Origin: UBA10649 sp963700745
Lineage (GTDB): Bacteria; Actinomycetota; Actinomycetes; S36-B12
DNA: 64,000 bases
Assembly (NCBI GenBank): GCA_963700745.1
Contig: CAVOYT010000001.1
Span: 124,001-188,000 of the forward strand
Reading direction: 5' to 3'
Program-made: the position numbers and the translations under genes
The notes under the pieces: generated by a model
Told to the model about the DNA's origin: nothing
Seen by the model: only the letters and a program-made list of their open reading frames with translations
Database searches by the model: none
Part shown: positions 1-8,955 of the stretch, piece after piece
How the letters are laid out: each line of letters begins with the position of its first letter
How positions within the stretch are numbered: the first letter of the stretch is position 1

Positions 1-1214
1 CGGTACCACATCCAGGCCTCCGGGTTGATCGGCTCGCCGACCGATCCCAGGAGTCGCAGGCTGGACAGGTCCTTGCCCTGCGGCAGGTCGTCGCCCCACT
101 TCATGAAGGTCCGGATCGCGGTGGGCGCCGTGTAGAGGATGGTCACGCCGTGCTGCTCGACGATGTCCCACCAGCGGTCCTTCGCCGGGGTGTCGGGCGT
201 GCCCTCGTAGACCACCTGCGTGACGCGGTTGGCCAGCGGGCCGTAGACGATGTACGAGTGCCCGGTGACCCAGCCGATGTCCGCGGTGCACCAGTAGACA
301 TCGGAGTCGGGCTTGAGGTCGAAGACGTTGCGATGGGTGAACGCGACCTGGGTCAGGTAGCCGCCCGACGTGTGCAGGATGCCCTTCGGCTTCCCCGTGG
401 TGCCGGACGTGTAGAGGATGAACAGCGGGTGCTCGGCCTCGAACGCCTCCGGTGCGTGGACCTCGGACTGGCGCTCGACGATGTCGTGCCACCACACGTC
501 GAGTCCGTCGTTCCAGTCGACGTCGCCGCCCGTCCTTCGGACCACCAGCACGTGCTCGACGGTCGGGCATTCCGCGACCGCCTCGTCCACCGCTGGCTTG
601 AGCGCCATCGCCGAGCCACGGCGGTTCTGCCCGTCGCTCGTGATCACCAGCTTCGCCTGCGCGTCGTCGATCCGGCTGCGCAGCGCCTCCGCTGAGAAGC
701 CGGCGAACACCACCGAGTGCGGGGCGCCGATGCGCGCGCAGGCCAGCATCGCGACGATCGCCTCGGGGATCATCGGCAGGTAGATGGCGACGCGATCGCC
801 GGCCACGAGCCCGAGTTCGGTCAGTGCGTTCGCCGCCTTCGACACCTCGACCATGAGCTCGGCGTACGTGACGTCGCGCCGGTCGCCCGGCTCGCCCTCG
901 AAGCGGATCGCGACCTGGTCGCCGAAGCCGTCCTCCACGTGCCGGTCGACGCAGTTGTAGGCGACGTTCAGCTTCCCGTCGGCGAACCAGCGGGCGAAGG
1001 GAGCATCGGACCAGTCGAGCACCTCGGTGAACGGCTCGGCCCAGGACAGGTAGCGCGCCTGCTCCGCCCAGAAGTCGAGGCGATCGGCCGCGGCATCGTC
1101 GTACATCGCCGCCGTGGCGTTGGCCTGCGCGGCGAACTCCGGGCTCGGCGGGAACAGCCGATCCTCATGCAGCAGGTTGGACAGGGCATCGTTGTTGGCC
1201 TTCTCGTTGGTCAC
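1..1214 (-). CDS. acs: acetyl-CoA synthetase, N-terminal 404 codons (cut by window edge)
   Basis: Acetyl-CoA synthetase activates acetate to acetyl-CoA with ATP and CoA in the cytoplasm. The visible part holds the N-terminal Acs segment (WAEQARYLSW, then WFADGKLNVAYNCVDRH) and the adenylate-forming P-loop motif YTSGTTGKPKG near residue 270, followed by the conserved VYWCTADIGWVTGHSY block. The 3' third, with the lysine that becomes acetylated, lies outside the window. The chosen start is GTG at 1214; the divergent gene begins within 10-40 bp, so the two share a very short control region. Acs-type enzyme is well supported; a propionyl-CoA preference cannot be excluded from this part. Confidence 0.95.
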   Translation of the reverse strand, partial: MTNEKANNDALSNLLHEDRLFPPSPEFAAQANATAAMYDDAAADRLDFWAEQARYLSWAEPFTEVLDWSDAPFARWFADGKLNVAYNCVDRHVEDGFGDQVAIRFEGEPGDRRDVTYAELMVEVSKAANALTELGLVAGDRVAIYLPMIPEAIVAMLACARIGAPHSVVFAGFSAEALRSRIDDAQAKLVITSDGQNRRGSAMALKPAVDEAVAECPTVEHVLVVRRTGGDVDWNDGLDVWWHDIVERQSEVHAPEAFEAEHPLFILYTSGTTGKPKGILHTSGGYLTQVAFTHRNVFDLKPDSDVYWCTADIGWVTGHSYIVYGPLANRVTQVVYEGTPDTPAKDRWWDIVEQHGVTILYTAPTAIRTFMKWGDDLPQGKDLSSLRLLGSVGEPINPEAWMWY

Positions 1215-1222
1215 GATGCCTA

Positions 1223-2023
1223 GTGAACCAAAGCACTCGGTTAGATGGGGGCGTGTTCGAGACCCCGAGTGACCCGCTGGCCGTCCTTGCCGCCGATGAG
1301 AGGGTGGCGGCAGCAGTCCTGGCGGCCCGCGAGGAGATCGACGCGCTGCTCTGGCGGCGCGACGTGCGGGCGGCGGCGGCCGAGGTGGCGTCCGCGTCGA
1401 TCCAGCGGGGCGCGCGCGACTCCGCGGCCATTGATGGCGCCGATCTGGTCCTGCCGGACGATTCCCCGATGGGACGGGTGCTGGACGCTGCCCTGCGTCT
1501 CACGGCGGCCGTGCCGACGCAGGTCGAGGTCTTCGCGCGCGCACCGCTGCAGGCGCTGGCGCACCTGCACGCGCTGACCGCGACCGGCTTCGTTCCCGCG
1601 AGCGACCTCGGTCGGCCACGCGAGGGTGATGCGGCCGACGACCCGCTGAACCTGGGACCGGTCGTGCCGGCTGGTGCGGCCGCGGATCGACTCGCCCGGC
1701 TGGCCGGCACCCTGACCACCCCGACCGAGGCGCCGGCCCTGGTCGTGGCGGCGATCGCGCACGCGGAACTGGCGGCCCTGCGGCCGTTCGCGTGGGGCTC
1801 GGGACTGCTGGCGCGCGCAGCGACCCGGCTGGTCGTGGCCGGACGCGGCGTCGATCCGTCGCTCTTCAGCATCCCCGAGCACGGGATGCTCGAGCTCGGG
1901 CGCCCGGCCTACGTCAAGGCGCTGCTTGCCTACGCCTCAGGCACGCCCGCCGGAGTCTCGGAGTTCCTCGTGTGGCACTCGACGGCGATTGCGCTGGGGG
2001 CCAAGGCGGTCTCGGTGCCGTGA
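1223..2023 (+). CDS. Fic/DOC-like protein with degenerate active motif
   Basis: A 266-residue protein (or 256 if it begins at GTG 1253, which has a GATGGGGG sequence just before it). It is a conserved actinobacterial neighbour of the tad locus, equivalent by position to Rv3662c of M. tuberculosis. Around residue 190 it has RPFAWGSGLLARAATR, which lines up with the Fic motif HPFxx(G/A)NGRxxR, but the catalytic His is Arg and the Asn-Gly-Arg is Ser-Gly-Leu. AMP-transfer activity is therefore unlikely; a structural or binding role is inferred. It is divergent from acs. Such proteins are sometimes labelled 'oxidoreductase' in databases, without support from the sequence here. Confidence 0.75.
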   Translation: MNQSTRLDGGVFETPSDPLAVLAADERVAAAVLAAREEIDALLWRRDVRAAAAEVASASIQRGARDSAAIDGADLVLPDDSPMGRVLDAALRLTAAVPTQVEVFARAPLQALAHLHALTATGFVPASDLGRPREGDAADDPLNLGPVVPAGAAADRLARLAGTLTTPTEAPALVVAAIAHAELAALRPFAWGSGLLARAATRLVVAGRGVDPSLFSIPEHGMLELGRPAYVKALLAYASGTPAGVSEFLVWHSTAIALGAKAVSVP

Positions 2024-2055
2024 ACTCCCCGAGTCGGGCGTGCACGATCACGCGA

Positions 2056-3099
2056 TCAGGCGTGCGGCCGGATGACGCGGGTGCCGACGGGTGACGCGCC
2101 GCTCATGGCCATCAGTGCCTCGGGTGCCTCGTCGAGGGTGATGACGTTGGTGACCAGGAGCCCGGGCCTCAGCGGGCCGGACGCGACGAGGTCCAGCATC
2201 GGCTCGTAGTCATGGGCCGCCATGCCGTGCGCGCCGTGCAGCGACAGCTCGAGCCAGACCACGCGTGCCATCGGCACGGTCGGACGGCCCGCTGCCTCGG
2301 GCAGCAACCCGACCTGGACGTGCCGGCCCCGCCGGCGCAGGCTCTCGATCGAGGCCTCGAGCGTCTCCTCGCTGCCGAAGGCGTCGATGGAGACGTGCGC
2401 TCCGCCTCCGGTGATCTCGATGACGGCGGTCCCGATGTCGTGGGCGTCGGAGGCGTCGATGGTCGCGACGGCGCCGAGCTCGCGGGCCAGGGCCAGGGCC
2501 TCGGTGGAGACGTCGATCGCCACGACCCGTGCGCCCAGCTCGGTGGCGATCATCACGGCGGACAGGCCGACTCCGCCGCAGCCATGCACGGCCACCCACT
2601 GATCCCGATGGACGCGACCGTGCTCGCGCACCGCGCGGAAAGCGGTCGCGAACCGGCAGCCGAGTGCGGCGGCGCTCACGAAGTCCACGGAGTCAGGCAG
2701 CCGCACGAGATTGACGTCGGCGTGCTCGATGCGCACGTACTCGGCGAACGATCCCGCATGCGTGAATCCCGGCTGGGTCTGGTTCTCGCACACCTGGTGA
2801 TCGCCGCTCAGGCACGCATCGCACGATCCGCACGCGCACACGAACGGGACGGTGACGCGATCGCCGGGTCGCCACTTCTTCACCGCGGACCCGACCGAGT
2901 CGACGACTCCGGCGAATTCGTGCCCCGGCACGTGGGGGAGCCGCACGTCAGGGTCGTGCCCCATCCAGCCGTGCCAGTCGCTGCGGCACACGCCGGTGGC
3001 CTCCACGCGGATGACCGCGCCATGTGGGTCGGCGATCGGGGCGTCGATCTCGAGGACCTCGGGAGTCCCGCCGAACTCGGTGAAGACGACTGCGCGCAT
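2056..3099 (-). CDS. zinc-dependent medium-chain alcohol dehydrogenase
   Basis: A 347-residue medium-chain dehydrogenase/reductase that oxidises alcohols or reduces aldehydes with NAD(P). Catalytic zinc ligands are visible as Cys in GVCRSDWHGW (about residue 38) and His-Glu in HVPGHEFAG (about 60). The structural zinc lobe has four cysteines in CACGSCDACLSGDHQVC (about 88-104). The Rossmann motif is HGCGGVGLSAV (about 173). The length is normal for the family. It lies 3 bp downstream of the HAD phosphatase gene on the same strand, so they are probably cotranscribed. The substrate cannot be read from the sequence. Confidence 0.9.
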   Translation of the reverse strand: MRAVVFTEFGGTPEVLEIDAPIADPHGAVIRVEATGVCRSDWHGWMGHDPDVRLPHVPGHEFAGVVDSVGSAVKKWRPGDRVTVPFVCACGSCDACLSGDHQVCENQTQPGFTHAGSFAEYVRIEHADVNLVRLPDSVDFVSAAALGCRFATAFRAVREHGRVHRDQWVAVHGCGGVGLSAVMIATELGARVVAIDVSTEALALARELGAVATIDASDAHDIGTAVIEITGGGAHVSIDAFGSEETLEASIESLRRRGRHVQVGLLPEAAGRPTVPMARVVWLELSLHGAHGMAAHDYEPMLDLVASGPLRPGLLVTNVITLDEAPEALMAMSGASPVGTRVIRPHA

Positions 3100-3102
3100 C
3101 GA

Positions 3103-3912
3103 CTACGCGCGCATGCCGCGTCGACGCGCGTACCACGTGATGCCCAGCGCAACGGCGCTCAAGGCGACCGCGCTGCCGGCTGCGAGTGCCTGCCGCTTGG
3201 TGGCCTGCTCGCGCATGGCCACCGGCTTGGCGAAGTCGCTGATCGGCCAGTCGCGTTCGCCGGCGATCCGGCGCAGTTCAGAGTCGGGATTCACCGCAAC
3301 CGGATGCCCGACCAGCTCCAGCATCGGAAGGTCGGTGTGCGAGTCGGTGTAGGCGTACGAGTCGGACAGGTCGTAGCCGCGTTCCTCGGCCAGCGAGCGC
3401 ATCGCTTCGGCCTTGTACTCCCCATAGGCGTAGAAGAGGATCTCGCCGGTGTACTCCCCGTCCACGATGGCGACCTGCGTGCCGATCGCCAGGTCGACGC
3501 CCAGTCGTACGCCGATCGGCTCGACGATGTCGGTGCCGGACGAGGAGATGATGATGACGTCGCGTCCGGCCGCCTTGTGCTCCTCGATCAGCTGCACGGC
3601 CTCCTCGTAGACCATCGGATCGACGATGTCGTCGAGCGTCTCGCCGACGATCGCCTGGACCTTCTCGACGTCCCAGCCGGTGACCAGCTTGGACATGTAC
3701 TCGCGCATCGTCTCCATCTGGTCGTGGTCGGCGCCCGAGGCCAGGTAGACGAACTGGGCGTAGGCGCTGCGGACCACGTCACTGCGGCCGATCAGCCCCT
3801 CCTTGTAGAAGGGTCGGGCGAACGCGAAGGAACTCGACTTGGCGAGGATGGTCTTGTCGAGGTCGAAGAAGGCGGCGCCGTGCCCCGGCCGCGGGACGAC
3901 GGCTTCAGTCAT
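3103..3912 (-). CDS. HAD-IB family phosphatase with C-terminal membrane anchor
   Basis: A haloacid-dehalogenase-type hydrolase of subfamily IB (SerB-like), 269 residues. The nucleophile motif is FFDLDKTILAKSS (DxDKT, about residue 16), motif II is ISSSGTDIV, and motif III/IV is YTDSHTDLPML. The C-terminal 25 residues form a hydrophobic helix (about 244-262) followed by ARRRG, so the enzyme is probably membrane anchored with its catalytic domain in the cytoplasm. By position and type it matches Rv3661, next to ssd in mycobacteria. It is divergent from ssd. The substrate is unknown; phosphoserine is only one possibility. Confidence 0.88.
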   Translation of the reverse strand: MTEAVVPRPGHGAAFFDLDKTILAKSSSFAFARPFYKEGLIGRSDVVRSAYAQFVYLASGADHDQMETMREYMSKLVTGWDVEKVQAIVGETLDDIVDPMVYEEAVQLIEEHKAAGRDVIIISSSGTDIVEPIGVRLGVDLAIGTQVAIVDGEYTGEILFYAYGEYKAEAMRSLAEERGYDLSDSYAYTDSHTDLPMLELVGHPVAVNPDSELRRIAGERDWPISDFAKPVAMREQATKRQALAAGSAVALSAVALGITWYARRRGMRA

Positions 3913-4051
3913 GCCTTCACGCTACTTGACCACGGCGGTCCACAGGAATGGCCAGGCGTGGTCCGCGGCCCACAGGCCGGCGCCGCCGGTGGTCCGCGGG
4001 CCCGGCGAGAAGGGAATGTGTCCTCGGGAGTGGCGAACGAGGGGGATGACG

Positions 4052-5129
4052 ATGGTTGCGACGGGTGCCCTCAACGGTGCGCGGCCGCTGCTCGTGAGTG
4101 CGGACGGGGACCTCATCGACGACGTGCTGAGGCTGGCGGCTGCCAACGGCGTGGACGTGCACCTGGCGACCGATGCCGAGGGGGCCAGGAGTCGATGGCA
4201 GGCGGCCCCCTTGGTGATGATCGGCTCCGACCTGGCCGCGCCGATGGCCGGTGTGGGCCTTGGGCGTCGCAGGGACGTCGTCCTGGTCACCCGGGAGCCG
4301 GTCCCGGAGGACTGGCAGCGGGCGGTGGCTCTCGGGGCCGAGCACGTCGTGGCCCTGCCCGACGGTGAGCGATGGCTCATCGATCGACTGGCCGACAGCA
4401 CCGAGGGGACGGCGCGCGACGGCTCGGTGCTCGCCGTCATGGGCTGCGGAGGCGGGGCTGGGGCATCGACCTTCGCGGCGACACTCGCCCTGGCCGCGGC
4501 GAGTGCGTCGCTGCGGGTCCTGCTCGTCGACGCGGATCCGCTCGGCGGCGGCCTGGACGTGCTGCTGGGGATCGAGGAGGCTCCCGGGATCCGGTGGGGC
4601 GACCTGGCGGACGCCCGTGGGCGCTTGGGGGCGCCCGCTCTCGACCAGGCCCTGCCGCAGGTCAGCGGGGTGTCCGTCCTGTCGTGGGGCCGGGACGGAA
4701 CGTCGACCGTGCCGGCGGACGTGGTGGGCTCCGTCGTCGATGCCGGCGTGCGGGGCTACGACCTCGTCGTCGTCGATGCCCCCAGGAGCCTGGGTCCGAT
4801 GACCGAGCTCGTGCTGGCACGTGCCGACCGCACCCTGCTGGTGAGCGTCAACCACGTGCGAGCCACGTCCGCCGCCGCGCGGCTGGCGGGCGAGCTCGAG
4901 CTCCCGGTGCACGTCAGTGGAGTTGGTGCTCCGGACCGACCCCAAGGGCGTGCACGAGGACGCCGTGCTCGACGCCCTGGAGTTGCCCGTCGTCGCTCGG
5001 GTGCCGTTCTCCGCCGGCCTCGCCGCGCGTGCCGACGAGGGGGATCGACCGTCTCTTCGGGACGGCTACGGACGCGCCTGCGCGTCGGCCGTGGCGCTCG
5101 TCGCACAGCGGCCGGGTCGCGCGGCGTGA
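4052..5129 (+). CDS. ssd: septum site-determining protein Ssd / TadZ-like ATPase, frameshifted near 4912
   Basis: An MinD/CpaE-like ATPase that in Tad systems localises the pilus machinery and in mycobacteria is called Ssd. The N-terminal receiver-like part is followed by a deviant Walker A, GCGGGAGAST (about residue 132), and LLVDADPLGGGLDVLLG. ATG 4052 was chosen because GAGGGG lies 6 nt upstream. After PVHV the frame moves by one base: the family-like continuation ELVLRTDPKGVHEDAVLD lies in the next frame and ends at TGA 5127-5129, consistent with one extra base near 4912. Because of the shift, the 5' frame instead runs straight into tadA. This is more likely a sequence error than a real gene fusion. 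Confidence 0.82.
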
Positions 5130-6271
5130 GTGCCGCGCTTGTCGAACGGGTCAGGGCCCGGCTCGTCGCGCACCAGGGCGACGCGACGCCCGCCCGAGTC
5201 GCCGCCGCCCTGCGGGCGGAGGGCCTGGTCCTCGGCGATGCGGCGATCCTCGATCTGGTCGGGACTCTCCGCCAGGAACTGGTCGGGGCCGGACCGCTGG
5301 ACCCGCTGCTCCTGCTGCCGGACGTCACCGACGTGCTGGTCAACGGGCCGTCGCAGGTGTGGGTCGACCGGGGCGAAGGGCTGTCACTCACGGACGTGGT
5401 CTTCGGCACCGACGCCGACGTGCGCCGCCTGGCGCAGCGGCTTGCGGCGTCGGCCGGCCGGCGCCTGGATGAGGCGTCACCGTTCGTGGACGCCCGCCTG
5501 CCGGACGGGACACGGCTGCACTGCGTGATCCCCCCGGTGGCGGTCGAGGGAACGCTGATCTCGCTGCGGATCCTGCGCCGCGGCGCCTTCAGCCTCGAGG
5601 ATCTGGTCGCCCGTGGCTCCCTCGACGCGGACGGCGCCGAGCTGCTGCGGGCCATGGTTCGCGCCCGCCTGGCCATCCTCATCAGCGGCGGCACCGGCAG
5701 CGGCAAGACCACGATCCTGTCCACGCTGCTCGGCCTCGTCGACGAGCGGGAACGGATCGTCATCGTCGAGGACTCGACCGAACTGTCGCCCACGCATCGT
5801 CACGCCGTTCGCCTGCAGGCGCGCATGCCCAACGTCGAGGGGGCCGGAGTCGTCACGCTCCGCGACCTGGTGCGGCAGGCGCTGCGCATGCGGCCGGACC
5901 GCCTCGTGCTCGGCGAGGTCCGAGGAGCGGAGGTGGTGGACCTGCTCGCCGCGATGAACACCGGGCACGAGGGCGGGATGGGCACGGTGCACGCCAACTC
6001 GGCAGCCGACGTTCCCGCGCGACTCGAGGCGCTGGGGCTGGTCGCCGGGCTCGACCGGATGGCGGTGCACGCGCTCGTCGCGGCGGCGGTCGACGTCGTG
6101 ATGCACCTGGGTCGCGACGATGCCGGTCGTCGTGTCGTCGCGGGGGTGCACGTGCTCGCACGGGATGAGGCCGGTCTCGTGCACACGACTCCGGCGATGA
6201 CGCGCCGCGGAGGCTCACTGCACAGTGACGTCGGCATGCCGAGGCTGACGGCCCTGCTGGCTCGAGGGTGA
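5126..6271 (+). CDS. tadA: Tad pilus assembly ATPase TadA (type II/IV secretion ATPase)
   Basis: The cytoplasmic hexameric ATPase that drives Flp pilus assembly, 381 residues. Walker A is GGTGSGKTT (about residue 190), the Asp box/Walker B region includes RLVLGEVRGAEVVDLLAAMN and the His box GTVHANS. The N-terminal region carries the VTDVLVNGPSQVWVDR segment typical of CpaF/TadA. The start is GTG 5126, overlapping the ssd stop as GTGA, so translation is probably coupled. The upstream frame is open through the start because of the ssd frameshift, which could mislead an annotator into calling one long protein. Confidence 0.93.
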   Translation: MSAALVERVRARLVAHQGDATPARVAAALRAEGLVLGDAAILDLVGTLRQELVGAGPLDPLLLLPDVTDVLVNGPSQVWVDRGEGLSLTDVVFGTDADVRRLAQRLAASAGRRLDEASPFVDARLPDGTRLHCVIPPVAVEGTLISLRILRRGAFSLEDLVARGSLDADGAELLRAMVRARLAILISGGTGSGKTTILSTLLGLVDERERIVIVEDSTELSPTHRHAVRLQARMPNVEGAGVVTLRDLVRQALRMRPDRLVLGEVRGAEVVDLLAAMNTGHEGGMGTVHANSAADVPARLEALGLVAGLDRMAVHALVAAAVDVVMHLGRDDAGRRVVAGVHVLARDEAGLVHTTPAMTRRGGSLHSDVGMPRLTALLARG

Positions 6272-6278
6272 GGTCGGA

Positions 6279-7004
6279 GTGCCGCGGCTGACAGTTGCCG
6301 TTGTCGTCCTGATCGTGGCAGGGGCGTGGCTGGCCTGGCCTGCGGAGCCGGACCGCCGAGCGGTGGCGGTCGTTCGCGGGGTGCGGGTTCGATCTCCCGT
6401 GATGCACGATCGCCTTCGCTCGCTGTTCGCGTGGTCGGTGGCGCGCATCGGCCTCGGCCCGGCCTCGCGGCGTCGCCGTGCGGCCGAACGCCTGCGGGTG
6501 ATCCAGGCCCTGGGGGCACTGTCGGCGGAACTTGAGGTCGGGCAGTCCCCACCAGCGGCGCTGGCGCGGGTGGGAGGCGAACCCTCCGTGTGGCCGTCGG
6601 CGGACGGGGCCGTGCGACTGGGCGGTGATGTGGCGCAGGCGCTTGTCATGGATGCCCGGCGCGATCCCGTGCTGGCGCACCTGGCTGCGTGCTGGCGGGT
6701 CGGTGCCGAGTCGGGGTCCGGCCTGGCGGCGGCGGTCGCCAGGCTGGCGGCGACCGCCCGGGCTGCGGAGGACGTGCGGGTGGACCTCGAGGGGCAGCTG
6801 GCCGGACCGCGGGCCACCGCTCGCCTGCTTGCCGTCCTGCCTGGCGTGGGCATCGCGTTCGGGATGATGCTCGGCTCGGATCCGCTGGCGTGGCTGCTGA
6901 CCTCGACGCCGGGGCGGCTCTGCCTGCTCGCCGGGCTGGCCCTCACCGCGATCGGGACGTGGTGGACCGGGCGGATCGCCCGGCGGGTGGAGCGGCTGCT
7001 GTGA
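6279..7004 (+). CDS. tadB: TadB-like type II secretion F-domain membrane protein
   Basis: An inner-membrane platform protein of the Tad pilus, 241 residues. There is an N-terminal hydrophobic segment (about 4-20), a central cytoplasmic T2SSF domain with the helix LAACWRVGAESGSGLAAAVA (about 130-150), and two C-terminal hydrophobic segments (about 183-200 and 208-228). It starts at GTG 6279, 7 bp after tadA. The C-terminal TGA overlaps the GTG of tadC. It is shorter than proteobacterial TadB, as is usual in actinobacteria. Confidence 0.85.
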   Translation: MPRLTVAVVVLIVAGAWLAWPAEPDRRAVAVVRGVRVRSPVMHDRLRSLFAWSVARIGLGPASRRRRAAERLRVIQALGALSAELEVGQSPPAALARVGGEPSVWPSADGAVRLGGDVAQALVMDARRDPVLAHLAACWRVGAESGSGLAAAVARLAATARAAEDVRVDLEGQLAGPRATARLLAVLPGVGIAFGMMLGSDPLAWLLTSTPGRLCLLAGLALTAIGTWWTGRIARRVERLL

Positions 7005-7743
7005 CGGCGCTCGTCGCTGCTGATCTTCGCTGCGTCCGCGTGGCTGGCGACGGCTCCAGCGCTGGAGCCGCGCGTGACCCGGATCGCGGAGGCCGGTCGC
7101 GCGGCAGAGTCGGGCGGCGCCGGCGCCGGCGCCGCCAGGCGCGTCCGGGCGGGCGGCGGTGGTGGCCGGCCTTCTCGCGGGCATCGGGCTCTGGCTCCTG
7201 GTCGGCGGGCTCCCCGGCGGCGTCGTGGGCGTCGGATGCGCGGTCCTGGTGCCGCGGCTCACCCGCAACCTGGAGTCTCGGGCGACGCGCCGCCAGCGGG
7301 AGGATCTCGAGCGACAGGCGCCGCTCACCGCCGATCTGCTCGCCGCCACCCTGGCCTCGGGCGCGACGGTGCGGGAATCGCTTGACGCGGTGGGTGCCGC
7401 GGTGGGCGAGCCGACTAGGGACGCACTGCGCCCCGTGCTCGCGGCGATCGATCTGGGCGCGGATCCGGGGACGGCGTGGCGGTCGATGGCGCAGGTGCCG
7501 GCGTTGGCGCCGATGGCGGCCGCTGTCGTCCGGTCCGCCGAGTCCGGCGCCCCGCTGTCGATCGTGCTGAGTCGGATCGCGGAGGACCTGCGGCGGGACC
7601 GCCAGACCGTCGTCGAGGTTGCCGCCCGCGCCGCCGGCGTGCGCGCCGTCGCGCCCCTTGCCGCCTGCTTCCTCCCGGCCTTCCTGCTGGTGGGGGTCGT
7701 GCCCGTCGTCGCGTCACTGGCCGGGGACCTGCTGTCGCGTTGA
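7001..7743 (+). CDS. tadC: TadC-like type II secretion F-domain protein, two frame changes in first 160 bp
   Basis: The second platform protein of the Tad pilus. From about 7150 to 7743 the frame is clean: a hydrophobic hairpin AGLLAGIGLWLLVGGLPGG, then a T2SSF domain (LTADLLAATLASGATVRESL, VRSAESGAPLSIVLSRIAEDL) and a C-terminal hydrophobic segment. The expected first helix, LIFAASAWLATAPALEPR, lies in another frame at 7020-7075, and the likely GTG start at 7001 (overlapping the tadB stop) is in the third. Two one-base gains, near 7020 and in the GC-repeat stretch 7100-7150, would restore a protein of about 247 residues. If the sequence is correct, only a truncated product from GTG 7159 is made. 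Confidence 0.78.
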
Positions 7744-7910
7744 CGCCAGCGTCCGTCCACAGCCGATGACCGCGCTGGGCTCCCGCCCCCAGTCGGTCGG
7801 CGAGCACTGCCCCGGCGGGCTGGGCCGCACCAGCCTGTTGCCCACGACGGTGAGAGCCGTCGGTGCCGAAGGTCGGCACGGTCGCCTGGGGCGACCAGAA
7901 GGGGGAGAAC

Positions 7911-8093
7911 ATGAAGAAGATCGTGGCGAAGATCATGAATGAGGAGGACGGGCTCTCGACGGCCGAGTACGCGGTCGGCACGGTTGCCGCCGCAGGGCTC
8001 GGCGGGGTGCTCATCAAGCTGCTGACGAGCAATGAGGTGCGCGACCTCATCTGGAGCGTGCTGTCGAACGCGTTCTCGTCGATGTTCGGCTAG
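7911..8093 (+). CDS. Flp-type pilin (DUF4244 family)
   Basis: A 60-residue protein with the prepilin layout: a short charged leader ending in MNEEDG, then LSTAEYAVGTVAAAGLGGVL (about residues 15-34), with the Glu five residues after the likely TadV-type cleavage site. The expected product is the major pilus subunit, exported and polymerised by TadA/B/C. ATG 7911 was chosen because GGGGGAG lies at 7901-7907. The 167-bp space after tadC (7744-7910) contains no gene and may hold a separate pilin promoter, though I see no clear box. Confidence 0.88.
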   Translation: MKKIVAKIMNEEDGLSTAEYAVGTVAAAGLGGVLIKLLTSNEVRDLIWSVLSNAFSSMFG

Positions 8094-8552
8094 ATGGTCG
8101 GCATGACTCGGTGGCGATCGCCGGTGGTGGTGTGGCGCGGGTGGGCCGCCGGACCCCGCCGGCGATCGCCGCGCACGCGCGTGGACCGGCGATCGACGGA
8201 TGCGGAGCGCGGTGCCGTCCTTCTCGAGGCGACGATCGCCATCCCGATGCTGCTGGCTGTCGCGCTCTGCCTCGGCTGGGCGGTGTCCCTGGCCGGCACG
8301 ACAATGGCCCTCGCAGACGCGGCCCGCGAGGCGGCCCGCGAGATGGCTCGTGGAACCGCGGTGAACGCTGCGCTCGACTCGGCGCAGGCGGCCGCCCCGG
8401 ATGCGGCACTGCAGGTCGAGCGAGACGGCGACTGGGTGGTGGTGGTCGCCGAGCAGCAGGTCAGCGCCCCGGGGCCGATCCTCAACGGGATCTCGGTGAC
8501 CCTGCACCAACGCGTCGCCGTTCCGGTCGAATGGTCGGAGGGGCTGCCGTGA
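8094..8552 (+). CDS. TadE-family pilus minor subunit
   Basis: A 152-residue TadE-like protein. A basic leader (RRRSPRTRVDRR) precedes ERGAVLLEATIAIPMLLAVA (about residues 38-57), the prepilin-like hydrophobic helix with the conserved Glu; the rest is a small extracytoplasmic domain. It starts immediately after the pilin stop; ATG 8103 is an alternative start. The product is expected to sit in the membrane as a minor or pseudo-pilin of the Flp pilus. Confidence 0.85.
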   Translation: MVGMTRWRSPVVVWRGWAAGPRRRSPRTRVDRRSTDAERGAVLLEATIAIPMLLAVALCLGWAVSLAGTTMALADAAREAAREMARGTAVNAALDSAQAAAPDAALQVERDGDWVVVVAEQQVSAPGPILNGISVTLHQRVAVPVEWSEGLP

Positions 8553-8917
8553 TCTTGTCGCGGAGTGATGAACGTGGCGTGGCTGTCGTGTGGGCACTGG
8601 CCCTGGTCAGCGTGCTCCTCATCGTCGGCATGGTGTCGGCGGGAGTCGCGGCACAGGCGGTGACGCGCCAGCGCGTGGCGGCGGTTGCCGACATCGCAGC
8701 ACTGGCTGCTGCGCAGGCACTTGTCGACCCATGTGGTCGAGCGGCCCGAGTCGCAGGTGAGAACCAGATGGCTCTGACGCAGTGCACGGCCGAAGGTCTG
8801 GATGTGGTCGTCCAGGTCAGCGCGCCCCCTCCAGGGACCGTCGTCAGGCTGCTCAGTCTCCTCGGCCGAGGGGCCGAAGACGTCCGCGTACTGGCCAGAG
8901 CGGGGGCACCGGAATAG
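8549..8917 (+). CDS. TadE/TadG-like protein of the helicase-secretion neighbourhood
   Basis: A 122-residue protein whose N-terminus has ERGVAVVWALALVSVLLIVG (about 8-27), a single hydrophobic helix, followed by a short domain with two cysteines (LVDPCGRAARVAG and LTQCTAEG). This is the family found between tad genes and the DUF1998 helicase in actinobacteria (Rv3654c-like). GTG 8549 overlaps the stop of the preceding tadE as GTGA, so this is the last gene of the tad operon. The function is inferred from context only. Confidence 0.8.
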   Translation: MILSRSDERGVAVVWALALVSVLLIVGMVSAGVAAQAVTRQRVAAVADIAALAAAQALVDPCGRAARVAGENQMALTQCTAEGLDVVVQVSAPPPGTVVRLLSLLGRGAEDVRVLARAGAPE

Positions 8918-8941
8918 CAGTGCGCCCGAGTGAGCCCGGGC

Positions 8942-8947
8942 TAGGTT
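8942..8947 (+). promoter_or_regulatory. probable -10 box (TAGGTT) for leaderless MFS gene
   Basis: TAGGTT lies 8 nt before the ATG at 8956 and there is no Shine-Dalgarno sequence between them. This spacing is typical of leaderless actinobacterial mRNAs. No clear -35 box is visible. Confidence 0.45.
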
Positions 8948-8955
8948 GGTGCAGC

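Noticed and set aside
4052..6271. A single Ssd-TadA fusion protein
   Set aside because: The family-like end of Ssd is in another frame and overlaps the tadA start, so one extra base explains the open frame better.
7100..7158. GGC/GCC repeat stretch as a regulatory repeat
   Set aside because: It encodes a Pro/Ala-rich linker of TadC; low complexity is expected here and may have caused the indel.
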